The notes beneath the pieces were generated by a model. That model did no database searches. It was given only the letters and a program-made list of their open reading frames with translations, and was not told the DNA's origin. This document shows, piece after piece, positions 1-12,216 of a stretch of DNA of 64,000 nt. Source of the DNA: Hydnum rufescens UP504 (Eukaryota; Basidiomycota; Agaricomycetes; Cantharellales; Hydnaceae); the NCBI GenBank assembly GCA_014904985.1, contig MU128918.1, positions 186,001-250,000 of the forward strand, given 5' to 3'. The translations under genes were made by a program, and so were the position numbers. Each line of letters opens with the position of its first letter. The first letter of the stretch is position 1.

Positions 1-1559
1 ATGTCTTGATTGTTGGCGCTGGCTGTTTTGGCCTGTCAACAGCAATCCATCTGCTATCTCGCGGCTATCGGATAACCGTCGTAGATAGAGCCGCCACATT
101 GCCAGCGCCTGACGCTGCCTCGACCGATCTGAACAAAATCGTCAGGAGCTCTTACGCCGATCCTTTCTATGCCAGCTTGCTCGAGAGGCCATCCATAACT
201 GGAAGAGTGGTGGATGGGGAGATATCTATCATGAGTGATGGACGCTACTTGTAAAGACCCACTCACATGTTCATGCAGCCCCTCTTTCCAGATCTGGGGT
301 TATGAATCTAATCCCCATTGACCGCCCCGATTCCTACATGCACGCTGCCTATGAGAACGATAAGGCGCTGGGATCGCAAATCACTGGCCTTCTCAATGCC
401 ACCTCTATCGCTGATCATTTTCCTAAAGGTCTAAGGCTTGGATCACGCACAGCCGCTGGCTATCTCAATATAGAAGGCGGCTGGGCCAACGCCTCCGAGG
501 GTATCCGCCGGGCCGTAGACATAGTGCGAGCCGGAAATGGCGAAATCTTGGAGGGGCGCGAGGTCTCCCATGTCAATTTCGGGACCGCCGGGCAGGCAGG
601 GGGAGTTACGCTCGTATCTGGAGAGATAATTGATGCAGATGTCACCATCATTGCCACGGGTTCTTGGACGGGCTCTCTGCTTTCGGACGTGGCCCTAGGG
701 CTGGATGATCGAATCCTTGCAACAGGGTGCCACCTAATCCTGTTCCGTATCAAATTTTGAAAACTCAAGGTGCATGCTACTCCTCCCAGACAAAGTCTTG
801 GGACCGTCACTCTCAGTGATGAAGAGGCAGACCTCTATCGCAAGTGTCCTGTAGTTCTCGATTTCGACACCGGCTTTTACCTCTTCCCCGTAAGTACCAG
901 TCCGCGTCCGTTCCTCGTGGCCGCGGCCAACTATCCATGCTAAACAGCCCAATGCGGAAAACGTAATGAAAGTCGCCATTCATGACAAGGGCTACGTCAA
1001 TATGCAAAGGCCCACCCCGTCGATCGGGAGTAGGCTCGTCTCAACACCGCGTACCATCACATCTCACCCAGTCGACGGGACAGCAATTCCGCGAGAAATG
1101 GTAGACCGCTTACATTCTGGACTCGCGAGTATTTACCCCGACCTTGCCGCTTCACATTCGTTTGACACTACACGCCTGTGCTGGTATACGGATACTCCTG
1201 ATGCTAATTGGCTCATTGATTTCCATCCTGAGCATCCTGGGGTACTATTTGCCACGGGAGGATCAGGGCATGCGTACAAGGTACCAACTCCATTTCGAAT
1301 ACCTCTATGGCCGCTCCCTCTTCCGTCTGCTTCTTGTGGGAGTTGCCTAACCTTTTGTTTCCCGTTGCTCTCGGTCTAGTTTCTTCCCGTCATCGGACGC
1401 CTCGTCGCTGATCGTCTAGAGGGGAAGCTGGATCCCGACCTCGCCGCACGGTTCTCTTTCACTCGCCCGAGGAAAGCTGAAGATGGAACGAGACTTGACC
1501 AAACTCATAGGAACCTTGACGAGCAAGCATTGAGCTTGGATTATATCCCGGAGAACTGA
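1..1559 (+). CDS. FAD-dependent amine/amino-acid oxidase (DAO family), 5'-partial
   Basis: This is a flavin oxidase of the fructosyl-amino-acid / L-pipecolate / saccharopine oxidase type, which oxidises a secondary amine with FAD and yields H2O2. The dinucleotide-binding motif IVGAGCFGLS is at the very start of the window, so the first few codons are missing. Exons read as about 1-234, 293-726, 790-889, 948-1280 and 1380-1559, with GT-AG introns of 58, 63, 58 and 99 nt. The spliced protein gives family blocks YHESGV, FDTGFYLFPPN, KVAIHDKGYVN and GGSGHAYKFLPVIG, and ends near SLDYIPEN. A one-base frame break near 178 separates DPFYASL from AREAIHNWKSG; one G appears to be missing. The substrate cannot be told from sequence. 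Family assignment is secure, exact enzyme is not. Confidence 0.85.
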
Positions 1560-3961
1560 TTCGCAATCTGTGCTCAGATATAGGAAGCGTCACCGCGATT
1601 TTCCACCACTGATTCAGTAGACACATTTATCTTCATCCTTTCCTTTGTTTCCAAGCCGAGCATCCATTGGGGCACATTGTTCCTTTATATATTCATTCAA
1701 CTAGCACTGTTGATTGGTTGTGCCCCCTCTAGAGCCATCCAGTGTGATAAGCCATCACACCAAAATTGGTTTCATGAAAAGAGAACATGACGTGAAAGCC
1801 ACGGCCCACGGCCACGGCCGGCGCACGTGGGAAGGACGTAAATTAAAGGAGGGGGCCACAACACTACTGTATTCTCAGATCGGGGCCCGGCATTGAAGAG
1901 CCCCAGCCACCAAGCAAACGATGACATGCGAGATGGTAGAAAACAAGACACAGGTCGGTCAATGCACAGGCACATGAGAGGCGCCTTGGGGGCGGCCTCG
2001 GGTGCCGCTACCGACATCTTCTTGGCGATGCGCCGGCAAAGCCGACAAACGATAACGACAGGTCAAAGATGAAACCTCCCATCATACAATCACGAACATG
2101 GCATATAACCATGTCCATGCAGATGTAAATTCTATGGCAAGTGCCGACAGATGTCAATGCACACAATCGGCAATCGCGGGGGCTAACCAACACCTGGGGA
2201 CCAAAGCCACACGAAGAGAAGAGAAGGGAATTCACCAACCAGAGGGTATATACTGGGTAAAATCTATGAAGTCAGTACTATATGCTCGGAAGGTCTCCCG
2301 GAAAATATAGAGGTTTGGGCGGCGAGGAAACCGAAAGAAGATATTATCCCAATGAGTGTCAAATTATTATTCCGCATCCAGTAGCGAATGATATTTATTG
2401 CTCATCAATCTGTTTGCGTTTGTGAGCAAAGTGCCACAGAAGACTTTCCAAAGAAGGAAAGAAAAATATTATGCCCAAACTGGTCTATTTTTTTTTTCCT
2501 TTCCAATGGGACAGAATCCCTGTTTCCAAGGTATTTTTATGCGCTGCTATCCGGAGCCAGAATCATCGAAGCACTAACATAGAATCAGAAGTAATCAATC
2601 ATACATTCACGAATAACCAAATGCGGCCCAGGCCCAGGACGGATGGCCTACACGCAGATGGGCCAGGGTACTGTACATCGAAGTCACTTGCAAGGGGCCC
2701 GCCTAAAAGGCCCAGGAGGGCCAGGAACATCATCGACGTCATGAACTTTCAACAAATTGTGCTACAGATACAGACATGATTAATATTGCCGAGCACGAAA
2801 AGCAACCGGGAAAGTTGGATTTCCATTCAATCGGTGGCGATTACTGGACCCTCCACACGAGTGATCCGGTGCTGCGTGGAAAAGGTTTGGAACCGACCTC
2901 AGACAAACGAGTGGGCCAGCGGAAGGGAGATCGCTGAAGAACCAACATCGACCTGTTAACGTTGGCAATTCGATTCGACTGACCAGTCCTCGGCTCGGTC
3001 ACGAGTTGGTATCTTCGGAACATGCCTTCGGGGATCTCCGGAAAGGCGCGCCTAAACGAGACTAGTCTCGTAAGAGGGTCGACTAAAAAGAGACTACAGT
3101 ATCAAACCGTTTCTCCAAAGCATTGGTTCCTATCTCTAGGTTACGTGTCGATATTCTCGGTCATGATGCTAAACGGCGAAATGTCATGTGCGTCGCCAGG
3201 CGAGGGGGCTTGCCTTGGTGGTCAATCAGGCGCTTGCACTGGGAGTATGACCAGTGTTACTAATATTTCTTTCTCATGTTAAGCATTACTTAGACGTGAT
3301 CAAAGTGTACGAGGTTTAAGACAACTTGCACACACCTGCAGGCTGCTGTTTTGACTCTGGTCGACCACTCACTTCTCCCTATTTATTCCCGGCTTTGGAG
3401 TTATTCAAGATGAGTAGATGCAATTGCCTTGTTGGGCGCTATGTCATGCTATGACTCGAAAGAATACTTCGGTGCGGGGCAAGGGAAAAACCATGGAGAC
3501 GGCTCTATGGAGATTCCGAGGCGACCTCCTATGCGCGTCCCCTGCCATTTTGGCGCACTTTTTTTTCCTCTCATGGGATTATATTCATCTGCAATAGCAC
3601 GCCAATCACACGCGTTGCGCGCTGTTTGAGCGGCTGCGGCCTACCACATGATATGATGCCGCAGCGAACAGATGTGGATAATATCTATTAAATCTAACCC
3701 CCTTTAATTTGAGAGAAACTGAAGATGATGGGATGAACCATCATAAGGTCTGTTGACTGTGCCGCTGCTTGCCGTTGACAATTCTCTCACTTCGCGTGTG
3801 AAGATTGTGAGAAGAACAAAGAATTGTTGAAATCATTAAATTATATGGTTCCATGCTACGATGTGGGACAGTCCGAGGCAGTGCGTGTGGAGGGGCTTGC
3901 AAGTAAACAATAGAGTGATATGGACGACAGGAAAAAAACGACGGATAAATTCAGTAACAGC
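1560..3961. other. 2.4-kb intergenic stretch without supported gene
   Basis: Only short open frames without family motifs or coherent splicing are present. The stretch has AT-rich patches and short GGCCCAGG-type runs (about 2620-2730). I see no RNA gene, tandem repeat or transposon ends here. It separates the oxidase from the 3' end of the GlcNAc kinase gene. Confidence 0.5.
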
Positions 3962-5236
3962 TCAGCTTGCATCCCGACCGTCCTCGCTGTCCCGGGATTC
4001 GCATAACTCGACTAAGCATAGTGCACCGCTCTCTGCTGGATCCTGGATGTATTCGACATGCTGGAAGACATGCCCTTTCTGCGCGAGAATCTCGATGACG
4101 AGTTGTCGGTATTCGGGTACACCGGCGATACTCCCGCCAAAGCAAAGGACGCAGTCATCGGCCGAAGGCCCGCCTTCGGCTATCTGTGGAAGGGTTCGTG
4201 CAATGAAGCGCGCACAATGCTGGGCAGCCGTGTACAGGACATCCACAGCGGTGGAGTCGCGGTCTGTGAAGGCGGAGCGGAAGACGACGGGACTTAAGCC
4301 TGCGATACGGGCTTTTCGTTCTTGGGAAAGATATGTGGGGGCGGAGGGGTTGCCGGTGTGGTTGCCGTTCGCAAAGGAGTAAGGGCGTGACATACCACCG
4401 ATCCGTAGTGGGTCGGGCGCGTAGACAACAGTGAAAATGTCGGGCGCGGAACTTATTCCGAAATGGTCGAAGATCCGATCTTGTAACGTTGGAGGGTTGG
4501 AGTATGCCAAGGTGGGGTGTAACGTGGATGGTCTAGAGGACGAGGATGATTTCGAAGAGGTATCAGTGCTCTCTTGGTCTGATGCATCGAGGATTCGTCG
4601 CAGAGCCTCTCTACCAATGTAGTAGCCGCTGCCTTCGTCGCCCAAAATCCAGCCCCACCCACCCGCTCTGCTAAGGCGCGTTAGAGTTCTGTCTGGGCCC
4701 TCTCTGAAGCCCGTCACGATACACCCCGTGCCCGCCACGAGGACGATGGCAGTTGAGACGTCCGGAAGACGATACAACGGGGAAGCAAGGAGATTGGTGT
4801 CATTGTCAATGATGAGGTTGGGACCTGGTGCGATAGAAAAAAGATTACTGAAAATGGGAGTAAGGTCGAGGACGTCTTGTTCGCGATCCACGCCTGAGCA
4901 GCCAATCCATGCTGCCTTGAGAAGGGGCTTGGCACTGGGGAGTGTTACCCGGGGCCGTTGGGTTGCTTTTGGGCGTCTGGACCGGTTGTTGGACTTTAGC
5001 CAGGTGGAGAATCCCCCTGTGGACTTGCCAGTGTCCTCCTGGAGGGGAGTGATGTGGTCAACTGCGGAGAGGGCGCGTTCAGCAGCGACGCGCACTGCGG
5101 CGATGAACGACGAGAGGTCAACGTCTTTAAAATTGGAAGGACCGCCCTGACCACGACCAAGGATGTCGCCCTTCGCGTTGGCGACGACGGCGGCCGCCTT
5201 AGTACCACCACAATCGATGCAGATATAGAGTGACAT
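3962..5236 (-). CDS. N-acetylglucosamine kinase (BadF/BadG/BcrA/BcrD ATPase family)
   Basis: Single-exon gene of 424 codons. The N-terminus (MSLYICIDCGGTKAAAVV) is the phosphate-1 motif DCGGTK of ASKHA sugar kinases. Further on are IGCSGV, the phosphate-2 region IIDNDTNLLAS, the adenosine-side motif VLVAGTGCIV, and GGWGWILGDEGSGYYIGREALR, which is diagnostic of GlcNAc kinases. It phosphorylates GlcNAc at the 6-position in the cytosol, the first step of GlcNAc use. It is divergent from the adjacent GlcNAc-6-P deacetylase, which strongly supports the assignment. The C-terminal third contains a low-complexity Ser/Pro insertion after RRILDASDQ (about residues 230-260), longer than in animal NAGK. 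The start codon is the first ATG and directly precedes the ATPase motif. Confidence 0.92.
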   Translation of the reverse strand: MSLYICIDCGGTKAAAVVANAKGDILGRGQGGPSNFKDVDLSSFIAAVRVAAERALSAVDHITPLQEDTGKSTGGFSTWLKSNNRSRRPKATQRPRVTLPSAKPLLKAAWIGCSGVDREQDVLDLTPIFSNLFSIAPGPNLIIDNDTNLLASPLYRLPDVSTAIVLVAGTGCIVTGFREGPDRTLTRLSRAGGWGWILGDEGSGYYIGREALRRILDASDQESTDTSSKSSSSSRPSTLHPTLAYSNPPTLQDRIFDHFGISSAPDIFTVVYAPDPLRIGGMSRPYSFANGNHTGNPSAPTYLSQERKARIAGLSPVVFRSAFTDRDSTAVDVLYTAAQHCARFIARTLPQIAEGGPSADDCVLCFGGSIAGVPEYRQLVIEILAQKGHVFQHVEYIQDPAESGALCLVELCESRDSEDGRDAS

Positions 5237-5451
5237 GAAATTTGCTGTCCCTTACGAAACGTCGACGCTTTTTGTACGAGAATGCGTTCACGGCCACATG
5301 GCTCTAGTTCACCTTTAAGGCCCCCGACTCCGGCGACGAGAAATGGCTGCGAAGATTGACGCCTTCGCCGTTTACGCCGCCCGCAATCGGCCCCACTCTG
5401 GCAATCTCCGGGCACCGCCATCGTCTGGATGGCCTCCAAGCTCAACTCAAC
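5237..5451. promoter_or_regulatory. Shared divergent promoter of GlcNAc kinase and GlcNAc-6-P deacetylase
   Basis: The 215 bp between the two divergent start codons must hold both promoters, so co-regulation by GlcNAc is likely (inference). I can see no assignable binding site. Confidence 0.55.
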
Positions 5452-7437
5452 ATGGACCTTCTGTGCTTCACGAACTGCTTTCTGCCGCAAGAGGACGGAT
5501 CCCTTGTTCGTCGTGATCTCTGGGTCGATTCGGCGCATGGCTGCATTCTAGACGCCCAGGTGCGCACTTTCTCTTTCCAAATATGTCCATCGGGCCGACT
5601 GTGCCTAGAAAACATTCTACACCATCAGAAAGAGGCCCACCCAGCTCATTGACCTTGGCAGTAATATTCTCAGGTATCGACCCTGCGATCTTAATGACTA
5701 CACCCCAATGACCAACCCCTCCAGTCCAGGTTTCCTAGACATCCAGATCAACGGGGCCTACGGTTTTGATTTTAGCATCTATAGCGATGACCAATCCTAT
5801 CTCGCTGGCCTCGAGATGATCTCCAAGCGAATCGTAGAGACCGGCGTCACGAGGCTCGTTCATCATCCTTTTCTCCTCGATTTCTCCGCTCACGCATCCC
5901 AGAAGTCTGTTGCCCACTATCATTGTAAGTACGTAAGCAGCCATGCTCGTAACTATATTCTGATTCCCCATCTCCCCCGACCCGCGCACCACAGACTCAG
6001 GAACGCTCGGTGTATCCAAAGTTACTCTCTCTCCTCAGCCCACATTCCTTTTTGCACTCTGCAAGCCTCCTCGGCTGGCACGCCGAAGGGCCTTTCTTGC
6101 AGCAGGTCAAGCGTGGTGCACATGCTCAACCTCTCCTCCTTAGTGCTCCAAAAGGCATAGCTTCTATCGAAGAGGTTTACGGTCCCGAAAACCTGGCCCC
6201 TGGTGGCCCCGGCGTTCGCATGATCACAGCCGCGCCGGAACTTCAAGGAATTATGGAAAGTATACATCATCTCTCAGACCGAGGCGTCATATTCTCCATA
6301 GGCCACAGGTAAACAACTCGAGTCCTCCCCTCGTATTGACGCCGAATGATGATTGCCTTCCAGCATTGCGTCTTCCAAAATCGCAACAGAAGCCGTATTA
6401 CGCGGTGCGCGCCTCATCACGCACCTATTTAACGCTATGCCACAGCTCCACCATCGCGATCCTGCTATTATTGGGCTATTGGGCGCCGGGGGACCGTACT
6501 CGACACGACCTGTGCCTGTCACTCCTCATTCTCCTCGAAACTCTGCAGTTGTCCCCAAGCACCCTGAAAGAACGGATTTCTGTGCTTGCTCTTGACGACA
6601 AATCACTGCCCCCTGGAACTAATGCTTGTGTCTAGTGCTACTGCGAACGTTTCAGAGGCACTGGACGAGCGCGTGACCCCGCCTCAGACGCCCGTACTCG
6701 ACCCCACCTATGGAAGCGTCCATAGAGGTAGGCGGGGCCAGAAAGGCATGCTCCTAGCCGAGGGGGACGAGTTCGAGCGCCCGTTTTACGGTATCATCGT
6801 CGATGGGATTCACTCACATCCTAATTCTGTCAGAGTGCGTGTGCTCTTGTCTGGATTGAGTCTACTCCCCTATTGATCATATTGATCATAATTTGTTATT
6901 CGCTCTCTCGCACCTATCTAGCTGGCATATACCGCACATCCTGAGGGGTGTATTCTCGTTACAGATGGCAAGTCCTCGGGATTTTGGGTCTCCCTATCAA
7001 TTTTTGTTGTGGCTAATGTTTTCGAACAGCTATGTCATTCCTGGACCCGCACTTGCCTAATGGGCCACATGAATGGCGTGATGGCCGACGTATTGTCAAG
7101 GAAGGCGACAAGATATTCCTCGAGGGGACTGACACGCTCGCTGGAAGGTCCGCCACTTCTAACTTCTTTATTCCTATCTCATAATAGTCACATTGGGTGT
7201 GTGGATAGTATCATCACGCTCGATGCGTGTGTGCGTAATTTCTCCCTCTTCACATCCACACCGCTTTCCTGTGCTATCCGCTGCGCTACGTACAACCCTG
7301 CGAAATGCCTGGGGATCGAAAATAAGAAGGGGACCCTACGTCCGGGTGCCGATGCAGATCTGGTGGTGTTGGATAGGAATGATGGGACAGTGCTCAGTAC
7401 GTGGGTTGCTGGAAAGATGGTGTGGAGTAGGAAGTAA
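5452..7437 (+). CDS. nagA: N-acetylglucosamine-6-phosphate deacetylase
   Basis: Amidohydrolase that removes acetate from GlcNAc-6-P. Start ATG at 5452 (MDLLCFTNCFLPQEDG). Exons by eye: 5452-5559, 5609-5673, 5725-5853, about 5906-5924, 5995-6308, 6364-about 6494, about 6635-6834, 6922-6967, 7030-7147, 7188-7437. Spliced landmarks are PGFLDIQINGAYGFDFS, ETGVTSLLPTIITQERSVYP, GWHAEGPFL (metal-site Glu), FSIGHRS, THLFNAMPQLHHRDPAIIG (metal His pair), IVDGIHSHPNSVR, CILVTDAM (catalytic Asp) and CATYNPAKCLGI near the end. The segment 6495-6634 is uncertain: it may be a long intron or a fungal-specific Pro/Ser-rich insert. Two introns appear to use GC donors (5854 and 6968). Position next to the kinase and close to the deaminase defines the pathway. 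Confidence 0.93.
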
Positions 7438-7582
7438 GAGTTGGGGGAATTAAGGGATGGTTTTTCTGTTTCTTTTACTTCTTGTATCAGAGTCTTGCCA
7501 GATGGTGTTGTACTTGCTGTATATATAGGTTGCCCTGTCACACTGTCACGCCTGTGCCGCCGCTGTCACAAAGCTTGGCTGT

Positions 7583-10422
7583 ATGTCGTCGGAAGTAGTG
7601 ACGCAGACTGCCTTCCTTATGGTAGCTAGGTGAGGATGTGTCGTCTTCACGATCGTAATGTCGCCCATCTCACTATGTCGCGTTGGTCAAAAGGATTGGT
7701 CTATTTCAATTCTGCAGGACATATCTCCTCCGATCTCTCGTTCAGGACTTGCGACATCTGTCTGCCCAAACCGCTCCTTCTCCTTCCTCTAGTGCGGCTT
7801 CTGCCAGTATTTTCTCTAGATCTGCGGGACACTCGATTAACCCCAGCCACTCACCGCCCACCGCATCCTCAGACGATGACGATGAAGGCGCTATACTTCC
7901 CGGACCCGCCACGGCTCCGTACCCACCCACACCATCATCGCCTTCAAAGGCGCCACCACTATCCACATCATCGTTATTCTTTCGGAGAACACCCCGGATA
8001 TCAAAACAAGCTAGTTCCTCTCTCTCGGACGCACGAGGTACCAACAACAATAATAACACCTTCCACTCACGCGTGTCTCGGAGCATATTCGCGCTTTGTT
8101 TCTCCGAGAGCTGCACTCTCTTCCTTCTAGTGATCTTTCAAACTACGGAGTTTCTATCGCATCAGTGAGTGTGTTCATCATTTATGAATAAATCCCCCCA
8201 TCATCATCAGCAGAAGTTCGGGAGATTGGTATGCTATTCTCTTTTGATTTTGATTTTTCTTGATTTTGATCTTGAAGCCATGGGTAGGGTCCCGGTGGCG
8301 CCGGTTTTTCTTGCCGAGTCAGAGGAGCAAGGTACGAAAAACCTGACGCCGTCGCGACCAACAACCCTGGCTTCATTTTTCTTCTCATCATTCGTTGCTA
8401 CAAATTCTGGCCGTTGCAATGCTGATTTTGAATTATCTGGACTGACCGCTTACTTTTTTCTCCCTCCCTACTTCCGCACTCCCCCTGCATGTCCGTTTTT
8501 ACTTCTTGAACAGGACGAGATTCTTGAACTGGAAGCTCTCGCTATCTGTACTAGTTTCCCTTATTTTGGTGGTGGTTCCACTGTTGCAATGCTTGTTATT
8601 GACATATCCATCCTCCGGTGCGTTCACTTATTTTCATCTTGCTTCCACTAGGATCAACGGAACGTAAGACTGACACATTTGCATACCCCTTCCCGCATTT
8701 ATTCTGTGTTCCTTTCGCTCATACCGATTACCGATGTTGCAGCGAGGTTGTTCCAAAAGGGACGACTCGATCGCGCTCGTCCCATTCTCTATTTATGTAT
8801 ACCTCCTTTCACTCATTCCTGTTCCTGATTCCTCTCCATCGCTGCCGTCATCCTCCCACCACTATCCCTATAATTTATTTGACCCGTTGCCTGCGCTGAG
8901 TCGGCTGACTGTGATGGGGGTGATAATCTTGGGGGCGTTGGCGGGGTTTGGGGCGATGCAGAATGCGTGGACCCTGCTTGAGACTTGTGTGTTTGGGCGG
9001 GGAGCTAGGTGCGTGGGCGTTCTTTTCTTTTCTCTGGAAAACAAAATAGTTTCGAACGGTGCACTGATATTTTGTTTTTGATTTTTAATTTTGGCGACAG
9101 GCAGGGAACGAAGCAGGCGAGTGTGGACCATGCGAGTCGGTCACTTGCGCGGGTGAGGGGTGATTTGGAGGCGAGGAGGGCGCAGCTCGTTGAGGGTGCC
9201 GTGTCCTCAGTTTCGCCTGTGGGGAGGGAGGTGAGCGATTGGCTGGTGAGGCGAGACGGTGCTAATTTTTTTTTCTCTTGACCACGGGGGATAGGGAGGA
9301 TCGTGGGTGTCTAGAGTTTTCAGTGGGGCAGACGGTTGGTGACTCTTTTCCCTGTGTTTTATCATTTCATCTTGGAATGAGGCTGGGTGTTGTTGTTGAC
9401 AAGGCTAATACATCTCCCCCCCGTTCCCACCTCTACCTCCGTCTCGCCGCTCATGATGATATTTTATCCAGCGCATGCATCGCTGCGGGAGGAAATAGCA
9501 GGACTAGAAGCACTAGAGCGCGAGATGTCGCGCGATCTGGAGGGGATGATGGCGCGCCAGGTGCGTGCTGCGTATGAACGCACGGTGAGGGGAAGAATAT
9601 GGACAGGTATTGGTGTTGGGATCGGTGTTTACTGTGTGTATCGGGTTTTTGGGGTGAGTCGTGCACTTACTATATCCCTCAGCGAGAGATGGTATTGACG
9701 AGATGTCTTTTTGGGGTGGAGTAGGCGACGATGAATGTCTTGTTGGCTTCTATTGGAATTTCGAGCAGTGGCACGAATTTGAAGGGCGTTGAAGGGTCAT
9801 CGTTGACACCAAGCGATGTTGCTATTCGCTGGGTGTTGGGGACGTTTCCCTCGCTGGAGACTTCACTGAATCTAACGCCAGAGCGAGCGATGTCGTTCTC
9901 GAGACAGTTCTCGCTCGTGCATGGTGGGGTTGATCGTGCTTGGCAGTGTGAGGCTTGTGTTGCGGGGCGTTAATCAGGTGAGTGGAGAGGTCCGCGAGAG
10001 GGGATACGTAGGATCACTGACCAATTTGAACATGCAAGGCTCTGCGAGTGACAAGTAAGAACTTGGGCGCATCATTGATGCTTCTCATCCTCGCTCAGCT
10101 CATGGTGAGTGGCAATTTTTATGTGCCCTCTGATTTCGTACTACGACTAAACATACATGATATCAAGGGCATGTATTTACTTTCAACACTGATCCAACTG
10201 CGTTCGTCGTTCCCCCCACCCGCACACACGACCGTAGGTGAAACATTGTTCTCATCATTGCCCGAATTCGAAGTGTTCGGCAGGCTGTTCGACGTATGTT
10301 TTCTGGTCTCAGTGACAGTCAGTGGTGTGGTTCGGTGGGTGAGTAGACAATTAAACGGAACAGGACACGATGCCGAGGGGTGGGAGATGGTGGGTGCGGA
10401 AGCTTCTACTCATGCGTCCTGA
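7583..10422 (+). CDS. Golgi pH regulator (GPHR) / ABA_GPCR-domain membrane protein
   Basis: Multi-pass Golgi membrane protein of the GPHR/GTG family, an anion channel needed for Golgi acidification. Start ATG at 7583; exon 1 (MSSEVVTQTAFLMVA) splices over 7630-7693 to RIGLFQFCRTYLLRSL. Later blocks fit the family in order: FALCFSESCTLFLLVIFQ, TRFLNWKLSLSVLVSLI, LTVMGVIILGALAGFGAMQ, a coiled coil (LREEIAGLEALEREMSRDLE), VYCVYRVFGATMNVLL, LIVLGSVRLVLRGVNQ, LMLLILAQLMGMYLLS, and FEVFGRLFDVCFLVSV. The N-terminal loop has a basidiomycete-style Ser/Pro-rich insert (about 7770-8050). A frame break at about 9920 separates RQFSLV from MVGLIVLG, and the reading around 8730-8800 is also not continuous. 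The intron at about 8165-8513 would be unusually long. It sits inside the GlcNAc cluster without known functional link. Confidence 0.85.
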
Positions 10423-10593
10423 AGAAGTGTATGACGTAGTGATGATGTAAGAGATAGGAGGCGTCGGGGAAATCGGCGTCCTGCTACACAGCCATGCACG
10501 TTCTTGTCTTGAATATCTTTTCCCTTCGCTTCCTGAATCGTCTCTACTACTACCACTACCTGTAACTCGTACTTGAAACCACGAATACGCCGA

Positions 10594-11892
10594 ATGCGTG
10601 AGTGGACAGCAATGAGCGTACAGATACAGAGTCTGACTCTGGCTTACAGGTCTTATCATCCGAGATGGACCAGAAGAAGTGGGAAGATACGTTGGTAACT
10701 ATATCGCAAAGAGGTTGGTTGATTTCGTGTGCTCCAAGAGAGATGCGTCTGATCCCCTGGCCCTTGATGTAGAATAAATGATTTCAAACCGACTGCTGAG
10801 AAGCCATTCGTGCTCGGTCTTCCTGTAGGTGCCTCTGTGTCCTTCGAATCCGTTGCCCAGACGTGTCAATTCCTCCCTCTCTGTTTCCATAGACTGGATC
10901 CAGCCCGATCCCGACGTACAAGCACCTCATCGGACTCGTAAATAAGGGTGAACTGAGGCACGTATGAATTCAAGATCACGTGCAGTTGCCTATTTCGTTT
11001 ACTCATTGCTTTCCACTTCAGCTTCAAGAATGTGATTACCTTCAACATGGATGAGTATGTGGGCTTGCCTCGGGATCACTCTGAATCATACCACACCTTC
11101 ATGTTTCGCGAATTCTTCTCGTACAGTATGTTGGTGTTTCTTTTTCACCTCCGACGGGGGCTGACTTATTGTCGCACGTGTGACACACGCCAACTCTTTG
11201 GGGCCATGACTAGTTGACATCGATCCGAACAACGTGCACATCCTAGATGGGAACGCACCGGATCTCGTCGCCGAATGCGCCGCATACGAAGCCACGATCA
11301 AGGCGCAGGGCGGGATCGAGCTCTTCCTCGGAGGAATCGGCGAGGACGGGCACATCGCGTTCAACGAGCCCGGTTCCTCGCTATCGTCCCGCACGCGCAT
11401 CAAGACGCTCGCATACGACACGATTCTTGCCAACTCGCGCTTTTTCGGCGGGGATCTGAGCAAGGTGCCGCGGATGGCCCTTACGGTGGGCGTGGCGACG
11501 GTGTTGGACGCACGAGAGGTCGTTGTGGTCGTTACGGGCCAGAGGAAGAGCGTGGCGCTCAGCAAGGCGATCGAGGAGGGTGTTAACCATTTGGTGAGCG
11601 TTCTGGACCCTGGTTCGGGGTTGCGGCAGGTGTGCTGAGATCTTGTCCAAGACGACGTTGTCCGCCCTCCAACTCCATCCATGGGCGTTAATAGCAGTGG
11701 ACGAGGATGCCACAGCGGGTAAATGTTCCTTCCCCTGATCGCCGCCAAACATGACTCAAAGTACTTGAAATGACTCCTTCGACAGAATTGCACGTGAAGA
11801 CAGTCAAGTACTTCAAGTCCCTAGAGCGTGTGCAAGAGGAAGTCGAGAGAAATAAAGCCAACTTGAACGAGAATGCCAGCAGTGTGGATTGA
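10594..11892 (+). CDS. nagB: Glucosamine-6-phosphate deaminase/isomerase
   Basis: Converts GlcN-6-P to fructose-6-P plus ammonia. Exon 1 appears to be only ATGC (10594-10597). Intron 10598-10649 then joins to give [19 protein letters not shown]. Further exons give [59 protein letters not shown] (catalytic Asp), [38 protein letters not shown] (catalytic Asp/His loop) and the C-terminal [18 protein letters not shown]. Introns include a GC-donor intron at 10958-11021 and standard ones at about 10836-10891, 11125-11213, 11593-about 11654 and 11720-11786. No frame break is needed. It closes the GlcNAc pathway with the kinase and deacetylase. Confidence 0.95.
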
Positions 11893-12216
11893 TTCCTTTG
11901 CCTCTCTGTTTGTCTCTACTGCTAGCATAATTAACTTTCAGGGTAGGTGCCAGTGTGCCATTACCCTGTCCTGGTGGTCCTTGAACTGCTGCCATGGTGA
12001 CAAAAACATTTTCTGTCCATCCAACTAGATGGGAGGGGGATTTCCTAGCCCTTACATATTGTACTGAATATCCCAATACCTACTGAAGTGAACAAGATAT
12101 GAGTCAAACATTATTGGGTGATTTTTGCCCCAAATGAGAAACTGTCAAGTGAAGCATGAACTGTACTGGTTAAGTGTTACAAATATGTGACACCACCCTC
12201 ATCATCTACTTCCCAA

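Noticed and set aside
235..292. In-frame stop in the oxidase after YHE
   Set aside because: It lies in a 58-nt GT-AG intron; splicing restores YHESGV, so it is not a nonsense mutation.
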